64,000 nucleotides of DNA from Dugong dugon. Taxonomy: Eukaryota; Chordata; Mammalia; Sirenia; Dugongidae. Both the position numbers and the translations under genes were made by a program. Positions 58,501-64,000 of this stretch are shown piece after piece. The notes beneath the pieces were generated by a model, which did no database searches, was not told where the DNA came from, and saw nothing but the letters and a program-made list of their open reading frames with translations. Position 1 is the stretch's first letter. Each line of letters begins with the position of its first letter. The stretch spans positions 91,261,601 through 91,325,600 of the forward strand of contig CM057472.1 in assembly GCA_030035585.1 (NCBI GenBank), written 5' to 3'.

Positions 58501-58670
58501 GAAATCCTGATTGCATAGTGGTTAACAACTATGGCTGTTAATCATAAAGGTTAGCAGCTCAAATCCACCAGGTGCTCCTTGGAAACCATATGGGGCAGTT
58601 CTACTATGTCCTATAGGCTTGCTATGAGTCAGAATCAACTCGACAGCAATGGGTTTGGTTTTTTTGCTTG
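58501..58670 (+). repeat. AfroSINE, short form, with TSD
   Basis: Head GATTGCATAGTGGTTAACAA, body TCCTTGGAAACCATATGGGG, tail GCTATGAGTCAGAATCAACT and a T-rich end. Flanks TATCACAACAG (58,490-58,500) and TATCACTACAG (58,671-58,681) form an 11-bp duplication with one mismatch. Confidence 0.95.
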
Positions 58671-58681
58671 TATCACTACAG

Positions 58682-59756
58682 AGTAAACATCTCTGCACTG
58701 TCTAAACACAAGGCCTCTTCTTGTTTCCTGGATAGACTTCCTTCCCTATTTCTCAACAAATTTGCCTCTACAATTATCACCTTTCTAGGCTTCCTCATCA
58801 ATTTCTCCCTCTGAGTATTGCCAGTGGCATACAAACACATCCACTGTCAGCCCTCTCCCAAAGATTTATGCAAGGCAGAAACAAGGAAACAAATACATAA
58901 ATAAATATTTTCTTTATCCCACACCTCTGCATGCATTGTCTTATTTCTCTACTCCTCTTCATGGAAAATTGCTAAAGAGTTTGACTACATTATTGTTTCT
59001 ACTTTTACACCTCCCACCCTGATGCCTCTCCAATCAGAGTTTCTTTCAAATCATTCCTTTCAAACAGGACACCAATGTATTAAGGACACCGATGATCTAC
59101 ATTTTGCTATTGTCAATGGCCATTATGTACCCTTCAGGTACATTTTAGTAACATTGACATGAATCACCTAGTAAAAACAAGTTTATGCTGCTTCAGAGTA
59201 AGAGATATCTTTTATTTTTCTGTATATATTAAATATCTGAACATCATTTATCTGAGGTTGACTGAAGGATGCTTCCCTCATTCATGTTCTGAGATTAGGT
59301 AAGCTTTATGCTTTCTCAAAGAAAAACCAATGTTTATTTTATAAGAATTGGCTGACTCAACAACACACTAGAGAGACTTCCATTTTGTTTGTAGTGCTCT
59401 TATAAGTCATTATGGGCATAATATCAGATGATGTGGTCTTTTCAAGCAAAACAGCATTCATGTTGACGGGTGGTGGCATTCCTCAACTCAATACCATAAA
59501 TGAACATGTTTCTTTACTAGACACTGAGATAGATGTTTCAGATGTTATAAAAATGATGAACTGAGCTCAAGGAAACTGCAGTCTGAAGGAATAAATAAAC
59601 ATATACATACATTCAATTCCACAAAAAGTGAGTAAGTACTACTGTGAGCCAGGTCCTACGTAATTTGTTGCAGATTGTATTTCCTACAGGCATCTCCAAC
59701 AATGGCTCCCATCTCACCTGGTTTTCTAAACAGGTGGAGTCTATTTTTCTATATAT
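58682..59756. other. Unassigned DNA
   Basis: No gene or named repeat. Confidence 0.5.
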
Positions 59757-60838
59757 ATTGTTGTGTTAGGTGCTGTTGAGTTGGTTTCCACTCATAGCCA
59801 CCCTATGTACAACAGAATGAAACAACGTCTGGTCCTGCACCATCCTCATGATTATTGTTATGTTTCAGCCCATTGTTGTAGCCACTGTGTCAATCCATCT
59901 CATTAAGGGTCTTCCTCTTTTACCATGACCCTCTATTTTTCCAAGCATGATGTCCTCCAGGGACTGGTCCCCCCTGATGACATGTTCAAAGTATAGGAGA
60001 TGAAGTGTCACCATCCTTGCTTCCCAGGAGCATTCTGGCTGTACTTCTTTCAAGACAGACTGTTTTCATTCTTCTGGCAGTCCATGGTATATTTAATAGG
60101 CTTCACCAACATTGTAATTCAAAGGCATCAATTCTTCAGTCTTTCTTATTCATTGTCCAGGTTTCAAATGCATAAGAGGTGATTGAAAATATCACAAGCT
60201 TGGGTCAGGCACACCTTAGTCCTCAAAGTGATATATTTGTTTTTTAACACTTTGAAGAGGTCTTTTGCAGCAGATTTGCCCAATGAAATCGTTGTTTGAT
60301 TTCCTGACTGCTGCTTTCATGGGCATTGATTGTGGATCCAAGTAAAATGAAATCCTTGACAACTTCAATCTTCTCCGCTTATCATGATGTTGCTTATTGG
60401 TCTAGTTGTGAGGATTATTGTTTTCTTTATGTTGAGGTGTAATCCATACCGAAGGCTGTAGTTTTCATCTTGTCAGTAAGTGCTTCAAGTCCCCTTCACT
60501 TTCAGCAAGCAAGGCTGTGTCATCTGCATATGACAGGTTGTTAAAGAGTCTGCCCCTAATCCTGATGCCAAATTCTTCTTCATATAGTCCATCCCTCCAG
60601 AATATTTGCTCAGCATACAGATTGAATAAGTATGACGAAAGGATACAACCCTAACACACACCTTTCTTGATTTTAAACCATGCAGTATCCCCTTGCTCTG
60701 TTCAAACAATACCTCTTGGTTTACTTACAGGTTCCTCATGAGCACAATTAAGTGTTCAGGAATTCCCACTCTTCACAATGTTATCCATAATTTTTTATAA
60801 TCCACACAGTCAAATGCCTTTGCATAGTCAATAGACTT
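59757..60838 (-). pseudogene. RTE (BovB-like) LINE, 5'-truncated, decayed
   Basis: The 3' tail is at 59,760 (complement of GCTATGAGTGGAAACCAACT). An open piece 60,053-59,865 is the RTE C-terminal region (LEDIMLGKIEGHGKRGRPLM). RT pieces are readable further right, including the catalytic box near 60,525 (complement TCATCTGCATATGACAGG, so TATGCAGATGA). It ends abruptly at about 60,838 (CTTTGCATAGTCAATAG), within the RT. It is inactive and faces away from the RTE at 61.6 kb. Confidence 0.88.
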
Positions 60839-61625
60839 ATATAACCAACAGAATTTTGGTAACTTTGTCAATTCTGGTTGTAGCTCTATCTTTTGTCTGG
60901 TCCCTTTCAACATTTACACTCTTTGAATGTTATTCTTGGAACCCAGCCACCATGCTGTTAAAAGCCTAAGCCAAATGGAGGGGCCCATTTGTAGGCACTG
61001 TGGTCAAGGGCCCCAAATGAGCTTCCAGCTGATAGTCAGCATCAACTGTCAAACATGTCAGTGGGCCATTATGCGTGTCCCACTCAATCAAGCCTTTTTA
61101 TGACTGCAACCCCACCATAGAAGTTGACTGAACTGAATGAAACCCTAAACAAGAAATGCATCCACGATCCCAGTCAACCCACAGAATCATGAGAGATAAT
61201 AGTAGTGTGTTGATTTACTCATCAAGTTTTGGGATGGTTTGTTATACAGCAATCACCAGAACATTATGTCTGAACAGTAAAGATAAGTAAGACATATTAT
61301 TTATACCTGGGGACTTACTGTCTATTGCAGGACTTTAAAGAATGAGTTAAAATGTGAATATAAGGAGTTATGGTGAGTGGCATATGAGGGGTGTATTTAT
61401 ATTTGGTTGGAAGGAAAAAAGAGCAAGGAAAACTTGTTTGGAAAAGTGTCATTTGAGGGAGTGTAATTAGGTGTAGAAATTATATAGTTGATGTTTGATA
61501 AGGCAGATGTGGTCAGGGGATTCCATAAAAAGAAAATAGCTTAGGAAAATAAAACTATGATGAACAAAAGCTGTATAATGTTAGCTAGAATTAATTAAAT
61601 GGCTACTGAGGTTTGGGACCTCCAT
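60839..61625. other. Unassigned DNA between two RTEs
   Basis: No gene or named repeat; 60,940-61,180 has balanced composition. Confidence 0.45.
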
Positions 61626-64000
61626 GTGTCTGTCATTTTTTCATACTGTGGGGGCTTGCATGTTCCTGTGATGCTGGAAGCTTGGCCACTGGTATTCAGA
61701 TACCAGCAGGGTCACCCATGGTGGACAAGTTTCAGCTGAGCTTCCAGACTAAGATAGACTAGAAAGAAGGACCCAGCAGTCTACTTCTGAAAAGAATTAG
61801 CCAGTGAAAATCGTATGAATAGCAGAGGAACACTGTCTGATTTAGTGCCAGAAGATGAGTCCCACAGGTTAGAAGGCACCCAAAATACGACTGGGGAAGA
61901 GTTGCCTCCTCAAAGTAGAATCGACCTTAATGCTGTGGATGGAGTGAAGCTTTCAGGACTTTCATTTGCTGATGTGACACGACTCAAAATGAGAAGTAAC
62001 AGCTGCAAACATCCATTAATAATCGGAACATAGAATATACGAAGTATGAATCTAGGAAAATTGGAAATTGTCAAAAATGAAATGGAACACATAAACATCG
62101 ATATCCAAGGCATTAGTGAACTGAAATGGACTGATATTGGCAACTTGGAATCAGACAATTACATGATCTACTATGCTAGGAATGACAGCTTGAAGAGGAA
62201 TGGCATTGCATTCATTGTTAAAAGAACATTTCAAGATCTATCCTGAAGTACAACACTGCCAGTGATAGGATAATACCCATACATCTACAAGGAAGACCAG
62301 TTAATACAACTGTTATTCAAATTCATGCACCAACCACTAAGGCCAAAGATGAAGAAATTAAAGACTTTTACCAGCTTCTGCAGTCTAAAATTGATGGAAC
62401 AGGCAATTGGGGTGCATTGATAACTACTGGTGATTCGAATGCAAAATTTGGAAACAAAGAAGAATGGTTAGTAGTTGGAAAATATGGCCTTGGTGATAGA
62501 AATGATGCTGGAGATCACCTGACAGAATTTTGCAAGACCAATGACTTCTTCATTGCAAATACCTTTTTTCATCCACGTAAACGGTGACTATACACATGGA
62601 CCTCGCAAGACGGAATACACAGGAATCAAATCAACTACATCTGTGGAAAGAGACAATGGAAAAGCTCAATATCATCAGTCAGAACAAGGCCAGGGGCCGA
62701 CTGCAGAACAATTTCTCATATGCAAGTTCAAGTTGAAACTGAAGAAAATTAGAACAAGTCCACGAAAGCCAAAGTACAACCTTGAGTATATCCCACCTGA
62801 ACTGAGAGACCATCTCAAGAATAGATTTTGACGAGTTGAACACTAATGACTGATGACCAGATGAGTTGTGGAATGACATCAAGGACTTCATTCATGAAGA
62901 AAGCAAGAGGTCATTAAAAGACAGGAAAGAAAGAAAAGACCAAAATAGATGTCAGAAGAGACTCTGAAACTTGCTTTTGAACATCGAGTAGCTGAAGCAA
63001 AGGGATGAAATGATGAAGTAAAAGAAATGAACAGAAGATTTCAAGGGGCAGCTCAAGAAGACAAAGTATAGTATTATAACGACATGTGCAAAGAGCTGGA
63101 GATAGAAAACCAAAAGGGAAGAACACGCTTGGCATTTCTCAAGCTGAAAGAATTCAAGAATTCAAGCCTCGAGCTGCAATAGTGGAGGATTCTATGAGGA
63201 AAATATTAAAAGACACAGGAAGCATCAAAAGAAGATGGAAGGAATACACAGAGTCACTATACCAAAAAGAATTAGTCGACATTCAACCGTTTCTAGAGGT
63301 AGCATATGATTAGGAACCAGTGGTACTGAGGGAAGAAGTCCAAGCTGCACTGAAGGCATTGGCGAAAAACAAGCCTCCAAGAATTGACAGAATATCAGTT
63401 GAGATGTTTCAACAAATAGATGCAATGTTGGAAGTGTTCACTCATCTATGCCAAGGAATTTGGAAGACGGCTACCTGGCCAACTAACTGGAAGAGATCCA
63501 TATTTATGCTTATTCCCAAAAAAAAGATGATCCAAAGGAATGTGGAAATTATTGAACAATACCATTAATATCACACACAAATAAAGTTTTGCTGAAGATC
63601 ATTCAGAAGTGGCTACAACAGTGCATCAGCAGGGAACTGCCAGAAATTCTGGTCAGATTCAGAAGAGGACGTGGAACGAGGGATATCATTGCTGACATCA
63701 GATGGATCCTGGCTGAAAGCAGAGAATACCAGAAAGACGTTTACCTGTGTTATATTGACTATGCAAAGACATTCGACTGTGTGGATAGTAACAAATGATT
63801 GATAACATTGTGAAGAATGGGAATTCCAGAACATTTAATTGTGCTCGTGAGGAACCTGTACATAGATCAAGAGGCAGTTGTTAGGACAGAACAAGGGGAT
63901 ACTGTGTGGTTTAAAGTCAAGAAAGGTGTGTGTCAGGGTTGTTTCCTTTCACCATACCTATTCAATCTGTATGCTGAACAAATAATCTGAGAAGCTGGAC
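61626..64000 (+). mobile_element. RTE (BovB-like) LINE, 5' end to RT, runs off window
   Basis: Starts with the RTE 5' UTR (CTGTGGGGGCTTGCATGTTC, GATGCTGGAAGCTTGGCC, AGCTTCCAGACTAAGATAGA), the region that also forms the bodies of the elements at 9,115 and 47,651. It continues through the endonuclease and into the RT, and stops mid-RT at the window edge. It is the most complete RTE here. Confidence 0.92.
62040..64000 (+). pseudogene. RTE ORF: endonuclease and RT, decayed, partial
   Basis: RTE LINEs encode an APE endonuclease and a reverse transcriptase used for target-primed insertion. Readable here: endonuclease start (62,046-62,246, NMI..., IDIQGISELKW with the conserved Glu), a GDSNAKFG motif near 62,430 where family members usually have GDFN, and then frameshifts. 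The linker (62,541-62,831) and RT fingers (63,320-63,568, WPTNWKRSIFMLIPKKK) follow. Next come 63,589-63,798 (VRFRRGRGTRDIIAD and CYIDYAKTFDCVD, the first catalytic Asp motif) and, near 63,930, CQGCFLSPYLFNLYAEQII. Several stops and shifts separate these, so no protein is expected. The YADD box would fall just beyond the window. Confidence 0.92.

Noticed and set aside
1..64000. Window start and end lie about 50 bp apart in the same RTE RT domain, as if circular
   Set aside because: The end copy and the start copy are different RTE insertions cut at similar places; a coincidence of windowing, with independent mutations.
1..64000. A new host or defence gene system
   Set aside because: No exon-like conserved coding sequence was recognised; every sizeable frame with a recognisable product belongs to L1 or RTE.

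Overview
The window is intergenic or intronic mammalian DNA that is dominated by transposable elements. I recognise no host protein-coding exon, no tRNA or rRNA gene and no CRISPR array. The repeat types point to an afrotherian mammal, most probably an elephant or another paenungulate. There are about eleven AfroSINE copies (tRNA-derived SINEs with the GTCGAGTCGATTCC motif), BovB-like RTE LINEs with RTE-tailed SINEs, and L1 copies of one family with unusually long UTRs. The species is inferred from these families, not proven. No operons or cooperating host genes are present; the only gene sets are the ORFs of LINEs.

Region by region: 1-784 is the 3' half of an RTE LINE. From 0.8 to 23 kb, unassigned AT-rich DNA alternates with AfroSINEs, RTE-derived SINEs, old MIR, L2 and MER5-like copies, a 775-bp hAT-type DNA transposon with a perfect 8-bp target duplication (13.8-14.6 kb), an LTR-like element (about 17 kb) and an MLT1-type LTR broken by two later insertions (18.9-20.1 kb). 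A decayed near full-length L1 lies on + at 23.7-30.9 kb. From 32 to 40 kb there is a cluster of older L1 pieces, a minus-strand RTE, and an L1 that has lost almost all of ORF2 through an internal deletion. From 40 to 50 kb the DNA is mostly unassigned, with a perfect 57-bp tandem duplication (41.9 kb) and a tRNA-Gly-headed SINE with an RTE-derived body (47.65-47.93 kb).

The youngest large element is an approximately 8.26-kb L1 on the minus strand (50,176-58,434) bounded by a 14-bp target-site duplication. Its ORF1 (349 aa) is intact. ORF2 has four visible lesions: ATG changed to ATA, one TAG, a 1-nt deletion at the endonuclease SDH motif, and a 10-nt deletion near the C-terminus. The 5' UTR is GC-rich, carries a YY1-type motif at its tip and an antisense open frame. 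The inter-ORF spacer is about 430 nt, and the 3' UTR contains a tandem repeat of about 295 bp. After one more AfroSINE, two RTE LINEs lie back to back: minus strand 59.8-60.8 kb, and plus strand from 61.6 kb off the end of the window.

L1 and RTE proteins would supply the reverse transcriptase and endonuclease for their own copies, and RTE probably also for the SINEs that share its 3' tail. On what can be read here, every copy of the RT-encoding ORFs is broken. I found no credible new host or defence system. The most interesting points are the L1 architecture, the composite tRNA-Gly/RTE SINE, the hAT element, and the internally deleted L1.
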